Assembly: GCF_037126465.1 (NCBI RefSeq) | Contig: NC_088203.1 | Location: forward strand, 97,712,668-97,776,667 | Direction: 5' to 3' | DNA from: Ornithodoros turicata | Taxonomy: Eukaryota; Arthropoda; Arachnida; Ixodida; Argasidae | DNA length: 64,000 bases | Notes under the pieces: model-generated | Told to the model about the DNA's origin: nothing | Database searches by the model: none | The model's input: only the letters and a program-made list of their open reading frames with translations | Part shown: piece after piece, positions 33,346 to 44,215 of the stretch | How the letters are laid out: every line of letters begins with the position of its first letter | Position numbering within the stretch: the stretch's first letter is position 1 | Made by a program: the position numbers and the translations under genes

Positions 33346-34210
33346 TGGTGGTGGCGACATTCTTGTAAACAGCTTTCCGTGGTTTTTCGTTTATGAACAC
33401 GAAGCTCTTATCACTGATCAATTACGTAATACCGCGCCTTCCTGTTCGATTTTTTCGTTTCATTTTAACGATGTGTCAGTGATAGCTCACTCTATTTTCA
33501 GAGAACTGATCTTCGGCAAAGTGCGCGCCCTGACAAGATGTGACACGATAATCACACCCAAAGGACGCCCTTTAAGAGCACTGATAGATATAAGATATAT
33601 CGCTGCGGTTTCCACTTTCCAAAGGAAAAAGAGAAAGGAGAAACTCACAAAAGCGACATCGTAGGAGCATTACGCCCTGCGGAGAGGGCGACGCAGACAA
33701 TTTATGGTACACAGACAGGTTACGTACTCCTGTCGTGAGTTCAGCCCACATATATAACGGTGTGCCATAATACTAGAGACACACGCCGTGTGCCCTGGAA
33801 GTCCTTTCCGTTCATGGCTCCAAAGGCCTCAGACGACATAAGTCGCATGGCCTCTATCATCGAAGGTATAAAAACTGTTCAACAGAACGGATGTCTCTTG
33901 AAGCCTAAAGTAAAGAATATTTGTTTTTTTTTAACGGCCTGCACCGTTTCTTTTGGGCCAGTCGAGCTGAGTTGGACGGGGAAGGCTATGATCAATAGCG
34001 CATTCGGCAACGCAAGACCAACCTGTCTTTAGTTTTCATGTGAAATCATTCATCCGTCTCTTAGCTATGCGACGGCGGCCTTTCCAACACCCGTCTTTCT
34101 CCACTTCTTTCTTCATTTTTTTTTTACTGCCTCTCTCTCTTCGAAAGCAAGAGGTGTATTTAACGTCTTCTGAAAGAGTTATGGAGCATCGCCGACAACC
34201 CCACCCCCAC
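33346..34210. other. No supported gene
   Basis: Only short ORFs, none with a recognisable domain. Confidence 0.4.
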
Positions 34211-34495
34211 CGGCCTCGGTGGCTCTGTCGGTAGCGTGTTCGCCTTCTGATCCCGAGATCGTGGATTCGAACCCGGCCGAGGACGCCAGCAACTTGGTGG
34301 CAGGGTACAAGTTGCTTAGACACGCTGTCTTCCGCGAGGGACGTTAAATACGGGGTGCCGTGTGATGAGCTTTCATTGCACGTTAAAGAACCGTCAGGTG
34401 GGCAAAAGCAATCCACAGACCGACCGCTGTGGCGTCGCTCATGATCTCAGTTGTCTCGCGACGTAAACACCCAATTATTAATTAATTAATTATTA
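34211..34495 (+). repeat. tRNA-derived SINE, second family, near full length
   Basis: The head CTCGGTGGCTCTGTCGGTAG, with CGTGTTCGCCTTCTGATCCC, GAGATCGTGGATTCGAACCC and GGCCGAGGACGCC, has an A box, an anticodon-like arm and a B box (GATTCGAACCC). The body runs through GGGACGTTAAATACGGGGTG, GCACGTTAAAGAACCGTCAG and GTGGCGTCGCTCATGATCTC to TCGCGACGTAAACACCC. It ends in an AATTATTAATTAATTAATTA tail. The body and tail rule out a functional tRNA gene. It resembles tRNA SINEs reported from ticks (from memory). A degraded relative is at 42395-42665. Confidence 0.85.
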
Positions 34496-34499
34496 AACC

Positions 34500-37334
34500 A
34501 CCCCGCCTCCCCATCTAGACAAGAGCTTAACAATCGGTAGAATAATAATTTCTAGCAGATGATAAAGTTATCAGTGGTACGCATCTCGTACTGCAATTGT
34601 GATTTGGGTTGTTTTCCAAAGGTTTTTGACATGGTTGTTTATATGCGGCACCTCAGTGCCTCCTGCAATCGCTCGCTGCCGCACCATTCACATTGGCAGC
34701 CATCCTCGGCCCTCGGTCTAACATGATCGAACATCGTCGTGCCCTGGTGTATTTCCCCTGGTGATTGCTTCTCTAGTCATTTTTCTCCGTAGTACCGGTC
34801 TCATCCCTACCCCTGTCATGTTTCGTCTTTATTCTTCCGACGTTGCACGAAGAATGAAATCCCAAACCTCGCGCAGCGCGAGGCGGCCAAGGCGCGCGAC
34901 ACCAAGACAAAATGCTATGCAAGTAGGTCAGCCTTCCGCGCAGTCCCTCAGATCTTCCCTTTCCGCTCGTGCACGCAGAATTGTCCCATTGGATCGCTCT
35001 CAACTAAGGTACCTCAACAACGTTGCTTTATCTTTTTCACCGTAGTGTTGTGGCGCGCCTGCGAACGGCTCCTTATTGCTGCTTTCTGAGTGGACAGGCG
35101 CCTTGTCACGTGCTCTCTCCAACCTTTCTTCCTCGTGCGCAGAGACGCACTGTCGTAGCGCAATGGCCGTGCCACAAACAACGCCTTTCCCCCTTTAACC
35201 ACACATAACGGTAGTTAGTAACCTTTACGTAACTTTTGAAGTTCAAGAACTTACCAACAATCCATTGAACACGCACACTTAGTCCAACATTAGCCTTTGA
35301 GGTGGAAGACGTCTTCCTAGCGGGTACCTTGGCTTGGTCTGGAGGCTGCTGAGCATGTACAGGAGACGCCGACGTGATAGCTGTAGGGGTTTGTACCGCT
35401 TCCTTCGGTGAAGCCCGTTTCTCAGATGTGGTTTCTCAAAAGGTGATGGAGCGAGCCAGAAAGGCAAGCCTGAATGCACGAGCACGAGAGAACAGCACTC
35501 GCGTTCCTTTTTCTTCTTTTGTGAACTTTTCTTCTTTTCACGGGACAGTAGAACGGAATTCTGGAGGCACCATCAACAAGAAGTACATCCTTTTGGCCCA
35601 TGAAGTCCATGACTTCTAAGGCTCCAAAGCGTATTCCAAGCACAGAGGAAGCAGGTGCTTTTTCCTATTTTTGGTGCATTCCCGACAATGTGTACGGTTG
35701 TGGAAGCGGTTGTGTGGCTTAACTGCACTACTCCGCTGCTATGCAGGCAAAGCACGCTTTACAGAAGCCGCAATGACGTAGCAACGGTTTTTTCAACGGA
35801 CGTAGGTTGGATTTCCGTGATGCGGAGGCAAGTCAGGGAGACTGAAGACAAAGTAGATGTAACGAGTCGCATCGCTCCTCATTCTCTACTTTGTGTTACG
35901 TCTTTTGTTCGTATCCTGAGCATCCGGAAAATGACACGTACACCGATTGTGCACTAGTCCATAGAGAAGGACTTACGCAAGGTACATCAAGGGTCAAAAT
36001 TTCTCAAACGAAGAGGGAGATAATATAATTTTTGCCTTTTCTTCATCGTTATGTTTCATCTGGGCCGGGGGGATGGGGGTGACGTAGGCATTCGTGCGCT
36101 CCGCCTACCACTGCACACCGTTTACTGTTTACCGACTGGTTCTGTCAGACTAGTGTGCATCCACTTTCTTTCTGTGGTCAGTGTAATGACAAATCATAAT
36201 AGGACCGTTTAGTACAAGACAAGACTGGACATGACAATACAAGACTGGTGCATGACTCTAGTCTATATCACCAATACTTTGTTATCATATTAAAAAATGG
36301 TTAAAATCGGGCAGTTTCGTGCTTCATACTTATAAACAATAAAATCCCTTTGCTGGGGCGACTAAAGGACTGGGGCTTTATTGTTTTTAAGTATGTTATC
36401 ATATATTTGTCACTTGATGAAATTTACGTTCCTGTCATTCTATCTGCTATAAGTGATGTGAAACGCACCCATTTCACAAACTCCGTGACCTGACCCATCT
36501 TCTCGTAAAACCGATGAAAAAAAAAAAACTATAGCGGGAAATGTCAAATGCTATACACACGCTTAACGCCACAGCGGAGACAACAGCAAAGCAGTCCCGA
36601 ATACAATTATGGAGCGATTAGTGCCCTATTTCCTCAGCGCTTTCTGGCACGCAAGAAACGGCTCCGCTACTCAGCACACAAACAGAAATCGGAAAAGTGA
36701 GCGAAATCCTAGAAAGACGGTGGTTAGGAAAGCACCCGAGCGTTTTTATTTCTTTTCAGACACCGCTTTCACCATCGCGCTAACCGCAAAGACAGCTTCC
36801 CGGGAAGAGCAAACCAAAGTTAATTGGACGTTGAAGAGAAATGCGTAACGAATATAGTACAGCAGTACCGACGAGAGGAATAACAAGACAGCGAAGAAAT
36901 TAATCGCTTCCAAACAAACTAGAAGCATAATTGATCAAAGAGATGGAGCTAATGACGTAGAATGTGTCTTGCCTCACCGCTGCGCTCTGAGGGATTTGAT
37001 CGCAGTACAGCTAATTGAAATGTACGTGCGCTCTTTCTCGTGCATAAAATATAACCTTCGTATAAATATAAAATGGTTTCGGCAGAACTGAGAAAAGTCA
37101 ATTATCTTGAGGTAGACCTCAGCTTAGGGTTTATTATAACCAGAATAGATACTTGAATATCTCATGCAACTCTTGCGTGAATAGAGCGCGCAGAAAGTAA
37201 GCTCGAGTTTACAGGGTGGCCTTCTATACATTAAAGAAAAGCTCGACTCCTAATTGGCGGCAAATCTTGTTCGTTCCACGTTCAGGAACGTGAAGTGCAT
37301 TAGGATGAGAAAAGCGAAATTCTTTTGAAGCCGT
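34500..37334. other. No supported gene over about 2.8 kb
   Basis: Contains ORFs of 60-100 codons on both strands without domains. A small hairpin at about 36325-36395 (ATACTTATAAACAATAAAAT against its inverse ending TTTTTAAGTATG) is the only structure noted. Confidence 0.35.
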
Positions 37335-37740
37335 TTGCATAGAACACATTTCGAAGGAAACGTGCCGAGCTCTACTTCAGGATGCTTCTCGAATATTAAT
37401 CAACACGTTCTTATTGGTGTACCTTTTCGTGAAGATCCAGAAAAGCACCGTGTTCGGGTTTGCATGTCTCGTATATCAGGGTCTGCGTTCACCAACTCGC
37501 AACTATGCAAGATCGTCTCTAGGTATGATGCCAGCTGTTGTCACTGTCATCAACCCGAAACAATCGAACATATCCTCAGAGAATGCTGCGCTTACAACAC
37601 TATGCGGGAAACCTACCTTGCCAACACCAGGACTGGCACATTCGCGAACATTCTCCTATATCCAGAAAGTTCTTATGCAGAGCGATCGACAAAACCTCGT
37701 AACCTCGTGCGGTTTCTCCACAAAAAAAAAAGGGTCTTGC
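37335..37740 (+). pseudogene. I-like LINE, C-terminal zinc-knuckle fragment
   Basis: FREDPEKHRVRVCMSRIS precedes YDASCCHCHQPETIEHILRE with CCAYNTMRETYL. The C.HC...ETIEHIL..C..Y pattern is the zinc-binding tail after RNase H in I/R1-type LINEs (compare CSHCGAAEDLEHILLHCPHY at 63.65 kb). Upstream RT and RNase H are absent. The frame breaks at an A-run near 37723. Confidence 0.6.
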
Positions 37741-37880
37741 GCAAAGACCTCTCGTACCTTCCATCCAGAATGCACTTCAGTTCCATTGGGCTCATCCATT
37801 CTGTACATTCCTCACCTTCACCCTTTTATGCTTTTTAATGCGCTAGCATTAGGGGTGTCAAAGTGGAAAAAGCTGTATAT

Positions 37881-37909
37881 ATGCGTGCGTGCGTGCGTGT
37901 GTGTGTGTC
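37881..37909. repeat. GCGT/GTGT microsatellite
   Basis: GCGT units pass into GT units. Confidence 0.9.
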
Positions 37910-37924
37910 AGATGGTGAAGCCTC

Positions 37925-38345
37925 ACTGAGTCAGAACTATTAGTGGAGATGTAAAGGGGAGATAGGAGGGTAAATGTAAACAAAGGTAAATTATATGGAT
38001 TTAAAGTAGTTGAAGGAAATTAAGGGTAAGAGGTCAGAGTAATTAAATGTAATTAGAGGTAATTAAAGGTAATTAAATAAAAAAGTTGAGCTTAAAGGTA
38101 ATGATTGTGAGATATATGTAATTAAGAGAAAGGTTAAATGAAATTAAAGATAACAAAAGGTATCCGTAGGTAATTAAATGTAAAGGTAATTAACGTCAAT
38201 TAAAGGTAAATTGAGAGTAATTAACGCAAGTAAACGTACTTAAAGCGAATGAAATAAAATTTAACATTAAAATCGGTAATTAAAGGGTAATTGAAAGTAA
38301 TTGAGGTTAATTAAAGGTTAATTATATGAACTTACATATAGTAAT
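37925..38345 (+). repeat. Degenerate GGTAATTAAA-type array, C-poor strand
   Basis: About 400 bp built from variants of TAATTAAAGG and TAATTAAATG in the same orientation (for example AGGTAATTAAAGGTAATTAA near 38052). The + strand has almost no C. It looks like an old minisatellite with a unit of about 10-11 bp. No ORF. Confidence 0.75.
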
Positions 38346-38354
38346 TGAAAGTGT

Positions 38355-38450
38355 CGAACCGGAAGTCAAGTATAGACCGGAGGTGGACAACCGGAAGTCG
38401 GGTTGAGACTGGAAGCGGATACCCGGAAGTCAATTATAGACCGGAAAAGG
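38355..38450 (+). repeat. CCGGAAGT tandem repeat
   Basis: Four spaced units of ACCGGAAGT or a close variant, alternating with TATAGACCGGA-like pieces, directly follow the GGTAATTAAA array. The spacing is about 23-28 bp. Confidence 0.7.
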
Positions 38451-40291
38451 CGCTTAATGCTAACGCATTTCTCTCGCATTCCACAAGCGCAATGGGGCAG
38501 TGTACCGCCATAACGGCGGAGAATGACCCACCACATCATCATCCTATTTATGTGTGTGTGTGTCTCGCATTTACCGCTAAATCGCCACTGATTCTTTTTT
38601 TTTTTCTTTTTCTTGTTGTTGTTATAGACGTGACGATGCCCACTCGCGTTTGGCCAGCAACGGCAAGCCTATCTCAACATTACCGCCCCCTCTATTTTAA
38701 GAAATACAGTGTTTATCAACATTCACAAAACCTCTCCGGATGCGCAATTTAATTTTGTTGACCGAGCAGTCGAGCGCAGTACGTGCGGCACAACCCATAA
38801 CGTGGAACATAAAACTAAAATGTAAGCTAACTGGCGTATACTTCACGTTGCCAACATATCTTTGAGCTTGGGGGAGAAAGGCAAAACACAAAACGAACAG
38901 CACGAGACAAGCCTTGTCTCGTGTTGTTAGTTTTGTGTTTGTCTTTGATTTATTTTTTTAAAAGAAAAAGAAAAATCTTTCCCTCAAGGTCAGGTACATG
39001 TTACCAACGTCAACCAATAACGTTTGCGAAGAAGGGATTACGTGAAAGAATGAATACAATGTACGCCGAACATATTGACTTGTGTCAGAAAGGACGAACA
39101 GTCGACGGAAGACTGAGAAGGGATAGGGTGCCGATTAGCGCACGACTCGTCTTCTTTCTAATTAAGCTAATTGGATATTGTTACGCCAATAGGCAACCTT
39201 CGACAATGGTACCAGGACAGGATTACATGCGTCCCTTTGCTCACGCTTTGTTCATATGAGTGGGTTCGCCAAAGCCGACTGAGCATCAAGAGAAAGAGTG
39301 CGTCTTCAATCAGGACTTATGGCGAATTCCATCGGTAGAACTGGGTCAAAGTTTTGCTCCGAGAAGGTGCAAAAATTGCTCCATCGGAAGGACCAAGTCA
39401 TGCGTGGAGTTTTCTATTGAATGAGTAGCAACAAAACCTTCGCTCCAAGGGACAATGTTTTTTGACCCGCCAATTCGCATGGGGCAAAACCAGAAAAAAC
39501 GGGACGGGGCAGATAAGATATGACAAATGAGGGGGCAATGTCCGAGTTTTTTTTCTCGGGTTTCTATTACCGGCAGCGCCAAAGTTATTACACCACAAAC
39601 AAACGTGTGCTAGAATCCATAGCGAGGCGTGATTCCGAGGAATTCGGAGTGGTTACGTAGTTATGTACACAGCATGGTCAATGCAATCCAAGAAAAGTGA
39701 CTCGGATTGCAGCGCCGAGCACTGTGCGAGAAGCGCTTTGCTCCTGCTGAGGGCACATAACATTTTATTGAAGAGGAAAACCCGCTTTACAGCGCCGGGG
39801 GTGGGAAATTGACCCATACCCGTCGTCGAGCAATATTTGCTTTCTGAATTCTCTATAGGAACGACATGGTTGTTGCTCGACGCATGCAAAAATAAAGTAC
39901 GTTTTATTTTTTTTTTGTTTTTTTACAGGGGCTGGGCGAGGGTTGACGACTAAATATGACATGCAGCAAATAAGAAAGTAAAAAAAAAAGAAAATGAACA
40001 GAGCCCGATTGCTCATGCGTGCGTGAGGTTACTATCCGAGCCCGCTAATACCGCTGTCATACCCACGTTTCAAAGGTCCTAGAAATGAATGACGACCGAA
40101 CTGAATGGCGGTAATCGAACGCTGATACACGGAGACTTCGAATTACCCTTCGCTCCGATGGTCCTCGACTCAATGGAGGTCCGTGAAACGCCACTGAAGC
40201 TGTCAAAGACCCTCGAAAACTGTCGCTGGCAGCCTCGTGATCAGAGTACAAGGAAGCGTAAAGCAAAAACGCAAGATAAACCTAGAACAGG
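38451..40291. other. No supported gene; one hairpin
   Basis: A palindrome lies at about 38878-38943, with arms AAACACAAAACGAACAGCAC and GAGACAAG and the inverse CTTGTCTCGTGTTGTTAGTT with TTGTGTTT. At 38630-38685 a GCCCACTCGCGTTTGGCCAG block is the inverse of blocks at about 32540-32600 and 53650-53700, so it belongs to a dispersed repeat of unknown class. No gene recognised. Confidence 0.4.
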
Positions 40292-40399
40292 TGCGTAATG
40301 TAAAACCCCGAGACTAGGGAAACACGAAGGGGCACAGACAAGACTTCGTGTTGTGTCTGTCCCTTCGTGTTCCCTAGTCTCGGGGTTTTACGTTATGCA
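40292..40399. mobile_element. Near-perfect hairpin element, 108 bp
   Basis: TGCGTAATGTAAAACCCCGA, with GACTAGGGAAACACGAAGGG, is inverted at the right as CCCTTCGTGTTCCCTAGTCT with CGGGGTTTTACGTTATGCA. One arm of the same family is at 13411-13470. Too short to encode anything. Confidence 0.8.
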
Positions 40400-41451
40400 T
40401 AAACTTCACCAGCTCGCTTGCTTCTTAGCCATCTTTTCATTTACGACAGTTGCTATGGAAAGTTCTAAAACTTTAGTACAAGTATAAAAGTTCTTACATA
40501 TGTTACAAGTCAAGCGCATGCATAAAGTTACCTGTCTAATTTCGACATCAAACACCGGCATGGTGTCGGCACCACGCACTCCTACAAACATGCGTATTAA
40601 ATTCGTTGTTACGCGTAATGACCAAGTCGAACACTCGCAAAATTCCACAATCGTTTTTGTCTCATATTTTCTGTCAGAATAGACGGCTTTTGTCTACTAA
40701 AACTGATCCAGGCGGACGCACGTACACTATAAAAAAATAGGAGAAACTTTACTCCTTTTGGGGACTAAATACATTGCCACAAAAAATAGTCCCTTTCGGG
40801 AGTACATGAATGTCACAGACTGGAGACTGCATTTCACGCTTTGTCCTAGGAATCCCAGGTTCGTAGTAATTCGTGTGCATGCATGGAGGTGCTTTGAATG
40901 AAACCGTCAACCTTGATATACCGAGTGATGTAAAATCTTGCGACATGCAAAGGTCACAATTTCCCGAGAAAGAACCTTTAACTATTTCTTCCTCTGTGTG
41001 GGTGGAAAATTGCTAAGTTGGCTGAGTTATACAGCCTTATGCCATCAAATTAACCAAGAGCACACATTTACGTAGACTGTTGCATTCGGAAGTCCATTTG
41101 CGAAGTTCGGGGACAATTTGCAGTCCTGGGGAGTAAATGTCGGGTTTAGGGAACTAAAATGGGTAGTAATTGCAGTCTAGGGGACTAGAAGTTCGAAATT
41201 ACTCCCCATTTTATTCCTTTTTTTTTCTTGGAGTGTAGCGCTATCCGGTGTGCAACGCGTTAACCTCTCAAGGAGCATTGGATTGGCCAGTGTAGCAGCG
41301 GGATGTAGTGTAGCAACGTTCGATGGCCATTGCCTTCAATGATCCTTCAAATAGCCGTGTGGCAGCAGTATTAACATGATGACTTCTACTGCCTCTTATG
41401 TTAAAGGAGAATTTATTAAACTCAAGAACGGAGTATGTTGTTTGATATGGC
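40400..41451. other. No supported gene
   Basis: Contains scattered GGGGACTAAA / AGTCCCTTT-type motifs in both orientations at about 40740-40800 and 41110-41230. These may be the ends of a degenerate foldback element (ACTATAAAAAAATAGGAG at 40725 against CTTTTTTTTTCTTGGAGTGT at 41217). Not secure enough for its own entry. Confidence 0.35.
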
Positions 41452-42210
41452 TTCTGCTGATCTAGGAAGGGAGTTGCCTCAGGACAGAAGCCGCCGATAT
41501 TTCGAACAGAGACTGTTCTTCTTCTGGGCACCGTCCTCATCATTGGCATGGTATATAAAGGGTTAGGTGTGACGTGTTTAAAGGTTCATGCGAATTGTGG
41601 GTCAACAGCCCGGAGGGAAGAAAGGTCCGTACGGGTTCTTACGGCGGGAGTGAATGGCTGCTTTGTTAGAGTGTGGAGGGGATTATGTGAACGTAGTGAT
41701 CTAGGCTACAGACCGGTTGCAGAAGAATGGAAGGTTCACGAACACGTGGACGAAACGGGACAACAGGCAAGAATTCGCAAGCATAGCGAAAGATAAGGAG
41801 GTTAGTGGTTACGTGGGTTACGTAGTGGTTACGTGGGGGGCTTGCGAATTCTTGCCTGTTGTCCCGTTTCGTCCACGTGTTCGTGAACCTTCCATTCTTC
41901 TGCAACCGGTCTGTAGCCTAGATCACTACGTTCACATAATCCCCTCCACACTCTAACAAAGCAGCCATTCACTCCCGCCGTAAGAACCCGTACGGACCTT
42001 TCTTCCCTCCGGGCTGTTGACCCACAATTCGCATGAACCTTTAAACACGTCACACCTAACCCTTTAAATACCATGCCAATGATGAGGACGGTGCCCAGAA
42101 GAAGAACAGTCTCTGTTCGAAATATCGGCGGCTTCTGTCCTGAGGCAACTCCCTTCCTACATCTCTACCGGTTCGCTGGATTTCTACCCATCTACGTTCT
42201 GCTGATCTAG
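41452..42210. mobile_element. 695-bp near-perfect palindromic element with tail and 14-bp direct repeats
   Basis: Arms 41464-41782 and 41840-42158 are each 319 bp without gaps. Reading them base by base I find a single difference (TATATAAAGG in the left arm against TATTTAAAGG in the inverse of the right). The spacer of 57 bp contains repeated GGTTACGTGG-like units. A 38-bp tail after the right arm (ACATCTCTACCGGTTCGCTG onward) ends CATCTACG. TTCTGCTGATCTAG flanks the whole at 41452-41465 and 42197-42210. Two 80-codon ORFs (41548-41796 + and 41829-42074 -) are mirror images of each other, not separate genes. The left arm has a TATA-like box at 41553-41560. Confidence 0.9.
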
Positions 42211-42394
42211 TTTGTTAATATGCTTCTGCTGCAAGCAGAAACGTTATGCTCGTCTGGCCTGAATCACGAAACAGCAAAAATAGACCCAAATAGGTCAGAT
42301 CAGATAAAAAAAAAAAAAGAAGCTCAAACAGGATATTCTTTGTAACCTTATCAGTACCAATAGTTCGTTTACTTCCATGCGGTTCTTTGTGCTT

Positions 42395-42665
42395 CAACTG
42401 GCAGCGCGTTCGCCTTGTGCCGTGTCAGGCAGGCAAGCACCACCATCCAGCAGCGTTTCTGCCTACTGATGCCGAGGCAGCGGAGTTCAAATCTGGCCAA
42501 GGACGCAGGCACTTCGCCGACATATTTTAAATTGGCCGGTGCTCCGCGAGGAAAGTTAAACGCAATGAAGTTTCAGGTCGGCGAAATCAGTCCACCGACC
42601 GACAACTATCGCTTCCCTTGTGATCACAAATTCCTCGCGACGTATATGTCACGAATGATTATTAT
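42395..42665 (+). repeat. Degenerate tRNA-type SINE, second family
   Basis: Pieces in the order of 34211-34495 survive: CTGGCAGCGCGTTCGCCTTG, CTACTGATGCCGAGGCAGCG, GAGTTCAAATCTGGCCAAGG, ACGCAGGC, GCTCCGCGAGGAAAGTTAAA, CGACCGACAACTATCGC and TTCCTCGCGACGTA. A short insertion interrupts the head. Confidence 0.55.
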
Positions 42666-42784
42666 ATCATAAATACGAATGATCACCGCTTCCGTTCGTG
42701 CCAAAGGGCATGTGGGAGCAACCCCTATAATCTCTTAACAAGGTTCGCACGTGCAATAGTGTCATCTGATCAAAATATATTTAC

Positions 42785-43825
42785 CACCACCACAACAACG
42801 TAGATGGATGGATGATGATGATGATGTGGGATGTTTCCCTGCGTTGAGTGCAGGACCCTACCCCATTCCAAAAAGGTTCACATGAAAGGATGACGACGGA
42901 AGGAAATCCCTACAGTTCTTGAAGGAGGCCGGTGGCCCTCAGAAAGGAAAGAAAAGCGTGAAGTGCACGGCACTGATGTGCAGGGTTACTCCATGGGCCG
43001 AGAACTTTGCAGATGTTGAATGGCCTCTGATCCAGCATTTCAAGTTGACATTTAAAGGCCCGTCGCTCGCATACGTACTGGCTACAGTATTCTATAATGT
43101 GTCGGATTATTGCTGGGAAACCACAAGTTGTACACGCCGTGTTGCTGTGGCTCAGCCTATACCGGAGTGCAGGGGCGAATGCAACGCTAAGTCGTAAGCG
43201 ACGCACAAGCGACGTAAAGAGGCGAGGGAAACCACCTGGCATTTCAAATAATAGAGTTGGATCAACAGCATACAGAAGCGACCACCGGGTGATGTCATGA
43301 CGCCATTCCTGATGGCGACGTCAACGCGGACAAGAGGGAGCGTCTATCCCCGTTCGAAAGTATGATGGAGACTGCCGAGCGGCTATGGTGGGCCGCAGTA
43401 GCTGCTCGATCCGCTACCTTATTGTCTCTTATCCCAATGTGGCTAGGGACCCATTGGAGGGTCAGCCGGTGGCCCCTGTCCTATAAAACCTTGAGCGTCG
43501 TCAAGATGTTCACTACCACCGGAGCCAAGGAGCCACGGATGCCCATGTTGTCTATGCACTGCAGCGCTGCCCGCGAATCTGTGTAAACCACCCAGAGGCA
43601 GGGGTGGTGATCCAAAATAGATTTGAGGAATAACAGGATAGCATACAACTCTGCAGAGGTGGCCGGGGTGCTGTGTGATAGGCGGAACCCACGTGAAATT
43701 GACTCATCAAATTGACGTCCATCAACTCCAGAGTAGCCTGCTTGAGGACTGGAGCAGGGGTTTGGCTCTTCGGGCCCTTGACCCCCGGGATGTGAGTCGA
43801 GATGGATGGTTTCGGCAGTGTCCAT
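42785..43825 (-). pseudogene. I-like LINE 3' part: RNase H, zinc-knuckle tail and 3' end
   Basis: On the minus strand 43825-43481 reads ESISRGFRLSHSTPATSAEL, YAILLFLKSILDHHPCLWVV and YTDSRAALQCIDNMGIRGSL, the middle of RNase H with its Glu and second Asp. LQWVPSHIGIRDNKVADRAA follows across a stop. At 43242-42910 the tail reads LRLSVAFAPALRYRLSHSNT, ACTTCGFPAIIRHIIEYCSQ and YVCERRAFKCQ, a zinc-knuckle-like Cys/His region. The first RNase H Asp motif is eroded (YSGVDGRQ). The 3' UTR ends AATGGGGTAGGGTCCTGCAC, then CATCATCATC and a GTT/GGT run at about 42785-42800, as in the other copies of this family. Confidence 0.75.
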
Positions 43826-44118
43826 GTTTGGTTGGTTGGTTTTAAGGGAAAAAATAAAATGGAGATTTTATCCATGGTGCTACTGAAGAAGCGGTTGGGG
43901 CAACAGTGAAGGCAGGTATGTGGCCCGTTATTTCTTGCGCACACAGCGCGATTTTGCTGATATTTACCACGCACGTATCTACTCCTAATTATTATTATTC
44001 ACATGCACATATATACGTATATCAACATTTTGATCTATTGACCAACGCCTGGTGCACATCACATCTCCCGTAAGACAACGTTTTGCAACGAAATACCAGC
44101 ATTTTTATATGTACAGGT

Positions 44119-44215
44119 TAGGTTCTTTGGAATGGGGTAGGGTCCTGCACCCAACGCAGGGAAACATCCCACATCATCATCATTCATTCATCTATGTTGT
44201 TGTTGTTGTTGTCTT
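44119..44215 (+). repeat. I-like LINE 3' end, severely 5'-truncated copy
   Basis: TTTGGAATGGGGTAGGGTCC, then TGCACCCAACGCAGGGAAAC and ATCCCACATCATCATCATTC, with a terminal TGTTGTTGTTGTTG, equals the 3' UTR of the LINE at 42785-43825 in the opposite orientation. Only the last 100 bp inserted. Confidence 0.75.

Noticed and set aside
34211..34285. Functional tRNA gene
   Set aside because: The tRNA-like head is fused to a SINE body and an AATT tail.
41740..41770. Hammerhead ribozyme core in the palindrome arms (GGACGAAAC present)
   Set aside because: No CTGANGA partner was found at a suitable distance on either strand.
41548..42074. Two nearly identical 80-codon ORFs on opposite strands
   Set aside because: Both arise from the palindrome arms; nothing suggests translation beyond the symmetry.
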